DNA from: Succiniclasticum ruminis DSM 9236
GTDB lineage: Bacteria > Bacillota > Negativicutes > Acidaminococcales > Acidaminococcaceae
DNA: 64,000 nucleotides
NCBI RefSeq assembly: GCF_900112895.1
Contig: NZ_FONL01000004.1
Span: forward strand, 1 to 64,000
Direction of reading: 5' to 3'
Part shown: piece after piece, positions 42,457 through 50,912 of the stretch
How positions within the stretch are numbered: position 1 is the stretch's first letter
How the letters are laid out: each line of letters opens with the position of its first letter
Translations under genes and position numbers: made by a program
The notes under the pieces: model-generated
Database searches by the model: none
What the model saw: only the letters and a program-made list of their open reading frames with translations
What the model was told of the DNA's origin: nothing

Positions 42457-42751
42457 GCAACCTCATTGTACAACGGCTATTCTTTAAATTCAAATGTTTT
42501 TTTGAAAAAACTGAAAGGAATTATGTACAATTATTGAGCCTGTTCTGATTCTGTTGCGGACACAGTCAAAACCAATACCGGGTTCTGTATAGTATTTAAT
42601 CAATATCTGCCGCTATTCCGTACGTGTAAATTATCTGCAAAACCATGTAAAATGTGATAAAATCAAATTGGAAAAAGATGTAGTGAATTATAATGAATGG
42701 TACGTATGATGTGAAAATAATAATACGTTTGGTGTTACGGGAGGTATTTTC

Positions 42752-43303
42752 ATGAGCGCTTTGGTAAGTATTCTGATGGTCGTTGTGCTGGCGGTTGGAT
42801 CGGTGTTCGGCTTTTACAATGGTATGGTTTCTGCCCGGGAGAATGTGGATAGTAAGTGGTCCCAGGTAGATAACCAGCTGCAGCGTCGCAGTGACTTGAT
42901 TCCCAATCTGGTAAATACGGTAAAGGGCTATGCGGCTCACGAGAAAGAAGTGTTCCAGTCCGTGTCCGATGCCCGGGCAAAAATGGCCGGCGCCAGGTCA
43001 GTAAGCGATAAGCTGGCGGCCAATACGGAGATAAACAGTGCGCTGTCGCGTTTGCTGGCAGTGGCTGAGAATTATCCCCAATTGAAAGCGGATCAGAATT
43101 TTCGGCAGCTGCAGGACGAACTGTCTGGCACGGAAAACCGTATCGCGGTGGCCAGGAAGGACTACAATGACGCGGTTCAGAGTTACAACACGAAGATAAA
43201 ATCACTGCCATATTCCCTGTTCGCCGGGGCATTAGGCTTTACGGCGCGGGATTATTTCAAGGTAGAAGAAACAGCCAGGACAGTTCCGAAAGTGCAGTTT
43301 TAA
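42752..43303 (+). CDS. LemA family protein
   Basis: A 183-residue protein with one N-terminal membrane helix (about 4-24), then a long helical LemA domain. Motifs are NVDSKWSQVDNQLQRRSDLIPNLV, VKGYAAHEKEVFQSV and the late DYNDAVQSYNTKIKSLP. The N-terminus outside, helical-bundle arrangement is typical. The function is not defined. GGGAGG precedes the ATG. LemA genes are often paired with a TPM-domain gene, as here. Confidence 0.93.
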   Translation: MSALVSILMVVVLAVGSVFGFYNGMVSARENVDSKWSQVDNQLQRRSDLIPNLVNTVKGYAAHEKEVFQSVSDARAKMAGARSVSDKLAANTEINSALSRLLAVAENYPQLKADQNFRQLQDELSGTENRIAVARKDYNDAVQSYNTKIKSLPYSLFAGALGFTARDYFKVEETARTVPKVQF

Positions 43304-43385
43304 GGATGGTCTGCCGGATTGCCGGTTTGAGCCCTTTCAAACCGGTTACAGGATTATTCTGTGATATGAAAGCGCAGTATAAAGA

Positions 43386-44480
43386 ATGAAATATTTTTTA
43401 AGACTGCTGTTGGTGGCGGTCTATGCTATGATAGCTGGCATCTGGTTCTTTGTGGACGATGAGCCTGCTGGAACAACCGTTCAGGTTCCACCGAAGCCGT
43501 CTGCATCTTCTGGCATTTATGTGCAGGATTATGCAGGCGTTATTTCTGCGCCTGCCCGCACCTATCTTCGGGACCTGGGTCGCCAGCTGGACCAGAAGAC
43601 TACGGCCCAGCTCACGGTGGTGACGGTGAAGAGTCTGAACGGCGCACCGCTGGAGGAGTATTCCCTGAAACTGTTGCGGGACTGGGGTATCGGCAATAAG
43701 GAAAAGAATAATGGCGTGCTCCTGCTGATTTCCACCGGGGACCGCAAGTCACGAATTGAAGTGGGCTACGGGCTGGAGGGTGCCCTGACGGACAGTCTTA
43801 CCGGGCAGATTCAGGATCGGTATATGATTCCTTATTTCCGAGAAGGGACCTATGAGGAAGGAATTGCCCGCGGGTATGAGGCCCTGGCCCTCCGGATTGC
43901 GAAGGAATACAATGTGCAATTGGCAGCCAGCGGCTACAACAATCATTCTTCGGGTACGGTCAAGGCTGGCGCTGACGGACAGTCCACTGCGGCGCTGTTT
44001 GAAAAGGCCCTCAAGGAACAGAACGGAACGGAGAACGCGACAGGGAATGCAATAATTGGAACAGAGGTAAATCGGGGTGCTGATTCGCAGAACGGAAGGG
44101 AAAGTGCTGCTCAGCAGGCAGATCAGCCAAAAGGGCAGGACGATGATTCGCGGAATCAGTCGGTAAACAGTGGCGGAACTGCTCCCCCCGTTACGGATCC
44201 CCCCCTGCTGGCGGGAGCCTTTAGCGTATTCGGTTTTCTGCTGATGAAAGGCGAGTGGCTGGTAGATACTTTTGGCTGGGTTCCGGTCATAGTTGCACTG
44301 CTGCTCATTGATTTTATCTTGTTCAACGGCGCAATCACCAGTCTGTTGCTGCGCGTTCTGGGGTTCTTCTTCAGCGGTGGTGGCGGCTCCGGCGGTGGTG
44401 CTTCCGGCGGTGGAGGATACAGCGGCGGCGGTTTTGGTGGCGGCTCCGGTGGTGGGGGTGGGTCATCCCGCAGTTGGTAA
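43386..44480 (+). CDS. TPM domain membrane protein (YgcG-like)
   Basis: A 364-residue exported protein with an N-terminal membrane/signal segment (1-21). The TPM domain spans about 40-180: YVQDYAGVISAPARTYL, TAQLTVVTVKSLNG, NNGVLLLISTGDRKSRIEVGYG. A Gln/Ser/Asp-rich linker follows (about 190-270), then two membrane helices and a C-terminal tail made of GGG and SGGG units, ending SSRSW. Such Gly tails are common in the family. The start codon has a weak ribosome site. It lies 82 bases after lemA. Confidence 0.87.
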   Translation: MKYFLRLLLVAVYAMIAGIWFFVDDEPAGTTVQVPPKPSASSGIYVQDYAGVISAPARTYLRDLGRQLDQKTTAQLTVVTVKSLNGAPLEEYSLKLLRDWGIGNKEKNNGVLLLISTGDRKSRIEVGYGLEGALTDSLTGQIQDRYMIPYFREGTYEEGIARGYEALALRIAKEYNVQLAASGYNNHSSGTVKAGADGQSTAALFEKALKEQNGTENATGNAIIGTEVNRGADSQNGRESAAQQADQPKGQDDDSRNQSVNSGGTAPPVTDPPLLAGAFSVFGFLLMKGEWLVDTFGWVPVIVALLLIDFILFNGAITSLLLRVLGFFFSGGGGSGGGASGGGGYSGGGFGGGSGGGGGSSRSW

Positions 44481-44747
44481 CCGTTTTTTCTGTTCCGCTG
44501 TGTATTATTTCCCGAACGGAATGGTTACGGAAAAATGGGGTTATAAGGCAAAATCATACTATATTTTGTGTTTTTCACAGATTTGTTACAATATTTAGCA
44601 ATAGGAAAGTGACAAAACGGCAGTTTTGTTGTATGATAAGTAAGAATATTAATGTCCTGCGATGTTCAGTGTAAAAGAAAAACCGCAGGTACGCCGGTTC
44701 CCGGAAAATATTGCTTTGACCGGCAGAAAGGCGCGGCCTGAAACGCG

Positions 44748-45305
44748 ATGCGAATTATTACGGGAAAGGCACGGGGGCTGCACCTGAACGTGCCGAAAAA
44801 TTATGATGTGCGTCCTACGGCGGACCGGGTGAAAGAGTCCCTGTTCAGTATTATCGGCAGCAAGGTAGTGGGCGCAGCAGTGTTGGATCTGTTCGCCGGC
44901 AGCGGTAATCTGGGGCTGGAATCCTGGAGCCGCGGGGCTCGGTTTGTGCAGTTTGTGGATAACAGTCGGATGTCTCTGCAACTGACAGACAGCAATATCC
45001 GTAAATGCCGGGCAGAAGCGGACTGCAAGGTGTTAAAGCATGACGCTGAGGCAGCGGTGGACCTGTTGTACAAACAGGGGCAACGGTTTGATTTGATTTT
45101 CGTGGATCCTCCTTATAATAAAGGCTGGGTGCAGAAAATCCTGGCGAAGCTGGAAAAAAATCAGCTTCTGGCAGAAAACGGCTGGCTGGTTGCAGAGCAT
45201 TCAGCCCATGACGACATTGCGGACGCTGTGCCGGAAAGCTATGAAATTTTTCGAAACCGGCAATACGGGGAAACGGTATTGAGTTTTATAAAAAGGATTT
45301 TATGA
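44748..45305 (+). CDS. rsmD: 16S rRNA (guanine966-N2)-methyltransferase RsmD
   Basis: RsmD methylates G966 of 16S rRNA in the assembled small subunit, using S-adenosylmethionine. The 185-residue Rossmann protein begins MRIITGKARG, has RPTADRVKESLFSI and SAM motif VLDLFAGSGNLGLE, and the amino-methyltransferase motif DPPY. It is followed by coaD, the order found in many Firmicutes. The ribosome site is weak. Confidence 0.95.
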   Translation: MRIITGKARGLHLNVPKNYDVRPTADRVKESLFSIIGSKVVGAAVLDLFAGSGNLGLESWSRGARFVQFVDNSRMSLQLTDSNIRKCRAEADCKVLKHDAEAAVDLLYKQGQRFDLIFVDPPYNKGWVQKILAKLEKNQLLAENGWLVAEHSAHDDIADAVPESYEIFRNRQYGETVLSFIKRIL

Positions 45306-45368
45306 AACGGTGTCGAAGCTTATTAAAATTAAATAAGTTTTAAATTTGTCGCCTAAGGGGGAGCAATG

Positions 45369-45860
45369 ATGCGCAAGGCTGTATGTTCAGGCAGTTTTGA
45401 CCCAGTGACCATAGGGCATATCGATATTATCGAGCGTGCCAGCCGGATGTTTGACGAGATAATAGTCTGTGTGTTCTACAATCCGGGAAAAGCAACGTCT
45501 CTGTTTACTCCAAAGGAAAGGGTAGAAATGCTGAAAGCGGCTACATCCCACCTGCCGAATGTGCGGGTGACCAGCTGCAGCGGGCTTTTAAACGAGTTCT
45601 GCGAAAAGGAAAAAGCTTCGTTTATTGTCAGGGGTTTAAGGGCTTTCACAGATTTTGAATATGAATTCCAGCGGGCGTTGTTGTTGAAAAAGATTAATGA
45701 ATCACTGGAGACGGTTTTTATCATGACGAATGCCAACTATTCATATATCAGTTCATCCGGTGTGCGGGAGCTGTTAGCATTTGGCGGCGACATAGGGCAG
45801 CTTGTGCCGGCTGGCGTGGAAGAGCTGATCCGCAAATACCAGAAACGTAAAACAAAGTGA
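45369..45860 (+). CDS. coaD: Phosphopantetheine adenylyltransferase
   Basis: It transfers AMP from ATP to 4'-phosphopantetheine, the penultimate step of coenzyme A synthesis. The 163-residue protein has the nucleotidyltransferase motif GSFDPVTIGHIDII, the substrate segment VRGLRAFTDFEYE and the ISSS motif in YSYISSSGVRE. ATG 45369 lies 6 bases after GGGGGAG and is preferred to the adjoining ATG at 45366. It follows rsmD by about 60 bases. Confidence 0.96.
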   Translation: MRKAVCSGSFDPVTIGHIDIIERASRMFDEIIVCVFYNPGKATSLFTPKERVEMLKAATSHLPNVRVTSCSGLLNEFCEKEKASFIVRGLRAFTDFEYEFQRALLLKKINESLETVFIMTNANYSYISSSGVRELLAFGGDIGQLVPAGVEELIRKYQKRKTK

Positions 45861-45961
45861 GTGAGGCTGCATCTGGAGTATAAGTAACTGGCGCAGATGG
45901 GATAATACAATAAACAGCTGGCGGCAGGGCTGCCAAATTGAAAAAGAAAGAGGATATGAAA

Positions 45962-46612
45962 ATGCTGGAGAGACTTAGCACAAACGTAACACTTGACCAG
46001 ATTTTTGACGACTTATACAATTTGATTTCGGAAGCGAACCGGATTCCGCTGACAGACAAAATCATCGTGGAAGAAAGCGATTTGTCTGCGATTCTGGATG
46101 ATTTGAAGGAAGCGATTCCCAAAGAAGTAAAACGTGCGTCGGAAGTTCTGACAGAATCACAGAAAATAATGAGTTCTGCAAAAGAAGAAGCTGCCGCAAC
46201 GGTGGAAAAAGCCAATTTGGAAGCGGAACATATCATCACAGCTGCCAAGGAAGAAGCAGACCGTCTGGTTCGCCAGGAAGAAATCGTACGACAGGCCGAG
46301 ATGCTTTCCAAAGATATTAAAACTTCTGCCCAGCGCTATGAAGATGAAGTGAAACAGGGGGCGGACCAGTACGCGGATCAGGTGAAGACCGATTCTCTCC
46401 AATATGCGGACGATATGCTGGGGTACCTGGGCAACAGTTTGCAATCTGCCCTGCGGGCTATTGAAGACAACCGCAATAGTGTGAATGAGGAACGGAAAGG
46501 ATTGGCGGAACTTATCGCATCCCGCGTGCAGCATGCGGCTGCCCAACCGGAAGCAATCCCGGCGCCTGTAGCAGCGGAAGAAGCGGAAGAGGTGCCTGCT
46601 GAAGAAGAATAA
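45962..46612 (+). CDS. Coiled-coil protein, unknown function
   Basis: A 216-residue acidic protein. Residues ~1-45 form a small N-terminal domain (MLERLSTNVTLDQIFDDLYN). Residues ~55-160 are a long coiled coil rich in Ala, Glu and Lys, including AKEEAAATVEKANLEAEHI. The C-terminal ~30 residues are Ala/Glu/Pro-rich and probably disordered. DivIVA-like or ATP-synthase-b-like proteins show similar patterns. ATG 45962 is 7 bases after AAAGAGGA. It lies in the position between coaD and tmcAL where Firmicutes often carry such a gene. Confidence 0.75.
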   Translation: MLERLSTNVTLDQIFDDLYNLISEANRIPLTDKIIVEESDLSAILDDLKEAIPKEVKRASEVLTESQKIMSSAKEEAAATVEKANLEAEHIITAAKEEADRLVRQEEIVRQAEMLSKDIKTSAQRYEDEVKQGADQYADQVKTDSLQYADDMLGYLGNSLQSALRAIEDNRNSVNEERKGLAELIASRVQHAAAQPEAIPAPVAAEEAEEVPAEEE

Positions 46613-46673
46613 CCGGGCGTGATTTGACCGGAATTGCGCGTTAGTTTGTGTTGGGCCTCATTGTACGAACGAA

Positions 46674-46729
46674 AAAACTCCTTATATGCGGCAGGATCGT
46701 TTGCAATCAAACCGTAGATAAGGAGTTTT
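46674..46729. terminator. Convergent terminator-like inverted repeat
   Basis: AAAACTCCTTAT (46674-46685) pairs exactly with ATAAGGAGTTTT (46718-46729) around a 32-base loop. A and T tracts at the ends allow termination in both directions, between the coiled-coil gene (+) and tmcAL (-). Confidence 0.55.
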
Positions 46730-46762
46730 GATTTCATTATGGGGATATTCAGATACAGGCTG

Positions 46763-46782
46763 TTCCGGAAAGCTTTCCGGAA
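46763..46782. repeat. Perfect 20-bp palindrome downstream of tmcAL
   Basis: TTCCGGAAAGCTTTCCGGAA reads the same on both strands. It lies 21 bases past the tmcAL stop and 34 bases from the convergent terminator. It could be a protein site or an RNA hairpin; no T run follows. Confidence 0.6.
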
Positions 46783-46802
46783 AATCTAAAGCAATCCGCG
46801 AT

Positions 46803-48026
46803 TTACTTTACATAAAGTGGTGACGTGGTAAAACAGGTTCCGTATATTCCAATGTTGCCGTTCAACAACTGATACAGATCGGCGGCATCGGCGTCCAGTT
46901 GAAACAGCGGATACAGGGCAGTGTTTTTGTAGTGCTCTATGCGGCCTGGTTTTGTTACGACAGGTAGTTTTGCGGTTTCTTTCATTTTTTTTAGCAGGTT
47001 GCGGCCCCGGTTATTGAAAGCCAGTACCCGTAGGTAAGCCGGTTCCGGTGTTTCTGTCCAAAATGCCCGGCCTTTATGTAACAGCAGTTGCAGTGCGAGC
47101 CGACGGACAGAGGGCAGCGGATTTCGTTTGCTGGTAATACTCCGGCAGAAGGAACGGTAGCCCTGCTGCAATTCTGACTTTCCATTATGGAAGCGGTCAC
47201 ATAATTCCCGGCTTCCGCTGCTGTGTTCATACAGGTCATGGCTGTTGCATCTGGCAAGCAGACTACCCAGAAGCAAGGCCAGGGTTTCTTCCTGCTGTAC
47301 AAAGCGGGCGGCATAATTGGTTTCATTTGGTTTTAGTAAAGCTAAGGAGTCTTCCGGCATAACGGAAGAAAGGGAAACGGAAGCACCGTTGTTTCGCAAT
47401 GCTGTACGAATGGCGGAGGCGGACGCGTAAGGCGGCGTCAGTACCGTGTCGTTGTAATTGCTCCCCTGGCGCGGCAGAGTAATCAGTTCGAAAGACAGAT
47501 TGTTCTGTATAACAACTTTTTGATATGCCAGCGCCAGCAGGTTGTTTGCTCCTTTGAACCAATTGGCGTCTTTGTGTTTTTGCATGGCTGCGGTTTCCCA
47601 GGCTGCGCCGTAGGACAGACCCTTTTGCAGTAACGTTTTTATCTGCTGTTCGGTTTCTGCCTGCAGCGACCAGGCAGCAGTTTCTGCAAGATTGTGCCCG
47701 GCATCCTGCTCCGTACCGCACACCAGTGTGTTAACAAGGCCTGTGGCAGCCAGCGTTTTTACTGCCCCGGCAGCAAAATAATCTGCGCTGCGCAGGCTGT
47801 ACCATGAAGGCAGCAACAAGACCAGGTCTGCGCCGGCATGCACAGCTGCGGCGGCCCGGGACCAGGGATCGGTCAGGGCGATTTCGCCCCGTTGCACGAA
47901 AAAGCCGCTCATGCAGGCAATAACCGGAACATTGCCAAATTTTTCCCGGATTGCCTGAAGCTGCCATTTATGCCCATTATGGAAAGGATTGTATTCAGTT
48001 GTGATTCCGATTATCTGCAAATTCAT
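46803..48026 (-). CDS. tmcAL: tRNA(Met) cytidine acetate ligase TmcAL
   Basis: TmcAL uses acetate and ATP to form N4-acetylcytidine at the wobble base of elongator tRNA-Met. The 407-residue protein starts with the HIGH-like nucleotidyltransferase motif EYNPFHNGHKWQL, followed by MSGFFVQRGEIALTDPWSRA. The later PLPSVRRLALQLLL matches the family C-terminus. ATG 48026 has GAGGAG upstream. It is inverted relative to the surrounding genes but retains the usual position between coaD and DUF177-rpmF. Confidence 0.92.
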   Translation of the reverse strand: MNLQIIGITTEYNPFHNGHKWQLQAIREKFGNVPVIACMSGFFVQRGEIALTDPWSRAAAAVHAGADLVLLLPSWYSLRSADYFAAGAVKTLAATGLVNTLVCGTEQDAGHNLAETAAWSLQAETEQQIKTLLQKGLSYGAAWETAAMQKHKDANWFKGANNLLALAYQKVVIQNNLSFELITLPRQGSNYNDTVLTPPYASASAIRTALRNNGASVSLSSVMPEDSLALLKPNETNYAARFVQQEETLALLLGSLLARCNSHDLYEHSSGSRELCDRFHNGKSELQQGYRSFCRSITSKRNPLPSVRRLALQLLLHKGRAFWTETPEPAYLRVLAFNNRGRNLLKKMKETAKLPVVTKPGRIEHYKNTALYPLFQLDADAADLYQLLNGNIGIYGTCFTTSPLYVK

Positions 48027-48219
48027 AGGGAACTCCTCTTGCAATATTGCCCCGGCTGTTATACAATCGTTTCAGCCAAAAAGAATCATGAAGGGATTAG
48101 TCCTTTTTTCCTTTTTTATTATTTTATCATAAAATCAGGAAAGCTCGGATAAATTCCTTTGTTGATTTTATCTTGACAAAGGTTTTATGTATGGCTATAA
48201 TTGTAACGATTGGTGAAAC

Positions 48220-48723
48220 ATGATTAAGATAAATGTCGCTGAGATACGAAGACACCTGACAGGAAATAAACTCCTGCAGTTTGACGCGAAACCCGAAGAA
48301 CTGGATATCGCTGAAACGGAACTGCCCATTGCCGGCACGGTCCGTATTGATGGTGAAATATCCAATGTAGGGGATGTGCTTTTGCTGCAAGCCCGTGTCA
48401 GCGCAAGGGTGAACCGTATGTGTTCCCGCTGCCTGAAAGAGTTTACGGCGGATTCAGCTGCTGAAGTCGTAGAGAAATATTATCCGTCAGGAAGTCCGGG
48501 TGTTGAAAATGATGCTTATGTCTACGAAGCGGATATTGTTGATATAACAGAGCCGCTGCGTGAGAGCCTGCTGTTGGCAGAACCTCTGAGAGTCTTGTGT
48601 AAAGAGGATTGCCTGGGAATCTGCCCTGTGTGCGGGGCGGACCGTAACGTCCATCCCTGCAGCTGCGATACCGGCACCATCGATCCAAGACTTGCGGCAT
48701 TAAAGCAGTTCATCAAATATTAA
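48220..48723 (+). CDS. YceD/DUF177 family protein
   Basis: A 167-residue member of the DUF177 (YceD) family, linked to 23S rRNA accumulation and ribosome assembly. It has MCSRCLKEF, DITEPLRESLLLAEP, and the terminal CKEDCLGICPVCGADRNVHPC, giving several Cys pairs that may bind zinc. It is followed 31 bases later by rpmF, the standard arrangement. The ATG has a GGTGA site. Confidence 0.92.
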   Translation: MIKINVAEIRRHLTGNKLLQFDAKPEELDIAETELPIAGTVRIDGEISNVGDVLLLQARVSARVNRMCSRCLKEFTADSAAEVVEKYYPSGSPGVENDAYVYEADIVDITEPLRESLLLAEPLRVLCKEDCLGICPVCGADRNVHPCSCDTGTIDPRLAALKQFIKY

Positions 48724-48754
48724 ATACCATTTTTGCTTAGGAGGTGTATGGAAA

Positions 48755-48934
48755 ATGGCAGTACCGAAAAGGAAAATGACCAAAGCACGCCGCGATTCCC
48801 GCCGCGCGAACTGGAAGCTGACTGCTCCGGGCCTGGTTGAATGCCCGCAGTGCCACGAAATGAAGATGCCGCACCGTGTGTGCCCGGAATGTGGTTACTA
48901 TAACGGGAAAGAAGTTATCAAAACCGAAGAATAA
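48755..48934 (+). CDS. rpmF: 50S ribosomal protein L32
   Basis: A 59-residue protein beginning MAVPKRKMTKARRDSRRANW, the canonical L32 start. A zinc ribbon CPQC...CPEC follows, then ends YYNGKEVIKTEE. It belongs to the large ribosomal subunit. AGGAGG lies about 10 bases upstream of the ATG. It is placed between DUF177 and the fapR-fab operon, as in many Firmicutes. A hairpin with T tract near 48951-48985 probably ends the transcript. Confidence 0.96.
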   Translation: MAVPKRKMTKARRDSRRANWKLTAPGLVECPQCHEMKMPHRVCPECGYYNGKEVIKTEE

Positions 48935-48950
48935 TCTAAAAACGAGAATT

Positions 48951-48986
48951 GACCCTGAAGATGTAAGTCTTCAGGGTTTTTTCGTT
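48951..48986 (+). terminator. Terminator after rpmF
   Basis: ACCCTGAAGA (48951-48960) pairs with TCTTCAGGGT (48967-48976), followed by TTTTTTCGTTTTG. Confidence 0.85.
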
Positions 48987-49054
48987 TTGCTTACAATATT
49001 CCGTGTTTCCTTTTTATTAATAATGTTCAACACAAGCGGACCCGTTTCAGCTTC

Positions 49055-49072
49055 TTAGTATATTTGTACTGA
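49055..49072 (+). promoter_or_regulatory. Possible upstream FapR half-site pair
   Basis: TTAGTA-N6-TACTGA lies upstream of the fapR -35. The half-sites resemble the FapR TTAGTAC element but the spacing is one base off the usual 17-bp palindrome. I rate it below the site at 49132. Confidence 0.35.
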
Positions 49073-49087
49073 TTTTTCAAAAAGGGC

Positions 49088-49116
49088 TTGCATTAGAAAA
49101 GGAAAAATAGTATAAT
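49088..49116 (+). promoter_or_regulatory. Promoter of the fapR-fab operon
   Basis: TTGCAT (49088-49093), 17-bp spacer, perfect TATAAT (49111-49116). The expected start is near 49123. Confidence 0.75.
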
Positions 49117-49131
49117 GCATACAAGTAGGTG

Positions 49132-49148
49132 TTATAACCAGGTATTAA
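49132..49148 (+). promoter_or_regulatory. Probable FapR operator
   Basis: The 17-bp imperfect palindrome TTATAACCAGGTATTAA resembles the Bacillus FapR site (TTAGTACC...TACTAA type). It lies about +10 to +26 of the transcript, between promoter and fapR start, where a repressor would block initiation or clearance. Autoregulation by FapR is known in Bacillus; its use here is inferred. Confidence 0.6.
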
Positions 49149-49163
49149 AAGCGAGGTGATAAA

Positions 49164-49736
49164 ATGAATTCTTCGAAAAAACTGGTTCGTCATGGGAAGT
49201 TGCAGAAGTTGATTCAGAAGGATCCATTTTTAACCGACGAACAGCTGGCAAAGACCTTAAAGGTCAGTGTGCCAACTGTGCGGCTTGATCGCCTTTCGCT
49301 GAATATACCTGAACTGCGGGAGCGGATCCGCGCGATGGCCAGCGCGGCCAGCACACGCCTGAAAGCAATCGATCAGAAGGATATTGTAGGCGAGCTGATT
49401 GATCTGGAACTTAACAAGTCCGCCATTTCAACCCTGACTGTCACCAATGAGATGGTACTGGGAAAAACCGGAGTGGGCCGGGGCTATTTCATGTATGCGA
49501 TGGCAGATACGCTGGCTCTTGCGCTGGTAGATACTGAATTTGCCTTAACGGCTGTCGGTAATGTAAAGTATAAAGTGCCTGTGTATCCCGATGACAGGCT
49601 GGTAGCCAAAGCGGATGTGACCAACATCAAAGACGGAAAATATTACATCAGAGTCATTATTAAAAAGGAAAATACGGAAGTTTTCAGAGCGAAGTTTATT
49701 ATTGCCGCAGTAGGTAACGGTGAAGAGTTTAATTAG
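49164..49736 (+). CDS. fapR: Fatty-acid and phospholipid synthesis regulator FapR
   Basis: FapR represses lipid synthesis genes and is released by malonyl-CoA. The 190-residue protein has an N-terminal helix-turn-helix (about 20-45, LTDEQLAKTLKVSVPTVRLDR), a linker helix with LRERIRAM, and a C-terminal hotdog ligand domain (RGYFMYAMADTLALALVD). GCGAGGTGA precedes the ATG. It heads the operon plsX-fabH-fabD-fabG-acpP-fabK-fabF-rnc and has a likely operator in its own leader. Confidence 0.95.
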   Translation: MNSSKKLVRHGKLQKLIQKDPFLTDEQLAKTLKVSVPTVRLDRLSLNIPELRERIRAMASAASTRLKAIDQKDIVGELIDLELNKSAISTLTVTNEMVLGKTGVGRGYFMYAMADTLALALVDTEFALTAVGNVKYKVPVYPDDRLVAKADVTNIKDGKYYIRVIIKKENTEVFRAKFIIAAVGNGEEFN

Positions 49737-49842
49737 TAAAGCGTTGTTACAGCAGAACGTGTAATTGACGATAAACGCACTGAGAAATTGATCAGCGGCT
49801 TTGCAAGTGGTTCCGCTGACTGGAAAGGATGCTGAAAAACGC

Positions 49843-50874
49843 ATGAAAATTGCGCTGGATGTAATGGGTACCGATTACGGCCCGAAGGAACTGGTTCTGG
49901 GCGCTGTAATGGCGGTAAAAGAATATAATTGTGACGTAGTGCTGGTGGGGGATGAGCCTACCATTGTAAAATTGCTGAAAGATTACGGTGCTGATAAGAA
50001 TCCGCATCTGACTACCCGGCATGCGTCGGAAGTCATTGATATGCACGAGCATCCCGGCATTGCGGTAAAGACAAAAAAGGATGCCTCTATCGTGGTGGCT
50101 ACCGACCTTTTGCGCAACAAAGAATGCGATGCGCTGGTGTCTTCCGGCAGTACGGGGGCGGCAGTAGCAGCGGCTCTGTTCCATCTGGGACGAATCCGTG
50201 GCGTAGGCCGGCCGGCGATTGCCACGCCTATCCCCAGTCTGACGGGCACTACGGTGTTGCTGGACAGCGGGGCCAAGGTGGACGCCAAACCACAGCACAT
50301 GCTGCAGAATGCCATCATGGGTTCCATTTATGCGGAATTGATGCTGAACATAAAAAATCCCCGGGTGGGGCTGCTAAACATCGGCGAAGAAGAGATAAAA
50401 GGCAATGAACAGACACTGGCGACATACCCGCTGATGAAAGAAGAGAAACAAATCAACTTTATCGGCAACGTGGAAGGCCGCGACATCAATAAAGGCAATG
50501 TGGACGTGGTAGTCTGCGACGGCTTTGTGGGAAACGTGGTGCTGAAAGCGGCGGAAGGCCTGGCAACGGCCATCCTTACCATGGTAAAGGAAGCTATTAT
50601 GAACGGAGGCTTCTTAGCCAAGGTCGGCGGACTGCTGATCCGTCCGGCCCTGAAAGGTCTCAAAAAACGGCTGGATCCGGAAGCCTACGGTGGCGCGTTG
50701 TTGCTGGGGGTACGGGCACCTTTCTTTATCTGTCACGGCTCTTCCAGGGCAAAAGCAATCAAAAATGCCATAGGTGCGGCGGTTGACGGCGTGGAACGAA
50801 ACATCTGCAGCCGTATTGCTGAGGATATTGCAAGACAGACAAAAGCTGACAAGAAAGTGGGCAGTCTGCGGTAA
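49843..50874 (+). CDS. plsX: Phosphate acyltransferase PlsX
   Basis: PlsX converts acyl-ACP to acyl-phosphate, the donor for PlsY in phospholipid synthesis. The 343-residue protein starts MKIALDVMGTDYGPKELV and contains ALVSSGSTGAAVAAALF, RPAIATPIP and CDGFVGNVVLKAAEG. ATG 49843 matches the family start, although the nearest ribosome site (AAAGGA) is about 14 bases away; an upstream TTG at 49801 exists. It is the second gene of the fapR operon. Confidence 0.95.
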   Translation: MKIALDVMGTDYGPKELVLGAVMAVKEYNCDVVLVGDEPTIVKLLKDYGADKNPHLTTRHASEVIDMHEHPGIAVKTKKDASIVVATDLLRNKECDALVSSGSTGAAVAAALFHLGRIRGVGRPAIATPIPSLTGTTVLLDSGAKVDAKPQHMLQNAIMGSIYAELMLNIKNPRVGLLNIGEEEIKGNEQTLATYPLMKEEKQINFIGNVEGRDINKGNVDVVVCDGFVGNVVLKAAEGLATAILTMVKEAIMNGGFLAKVGGLLIRPALKGLKKRLDPEAYGGALLLGVRAPFFICHGSSRAKAIKNAIGAAVDGVERNICSRIAEDIARQTKADKKVGSLR

Positions 50875-50912
50875 AAAAATGAAGTACAAAGGTTCATATA
50901 AGGAGAAACATA

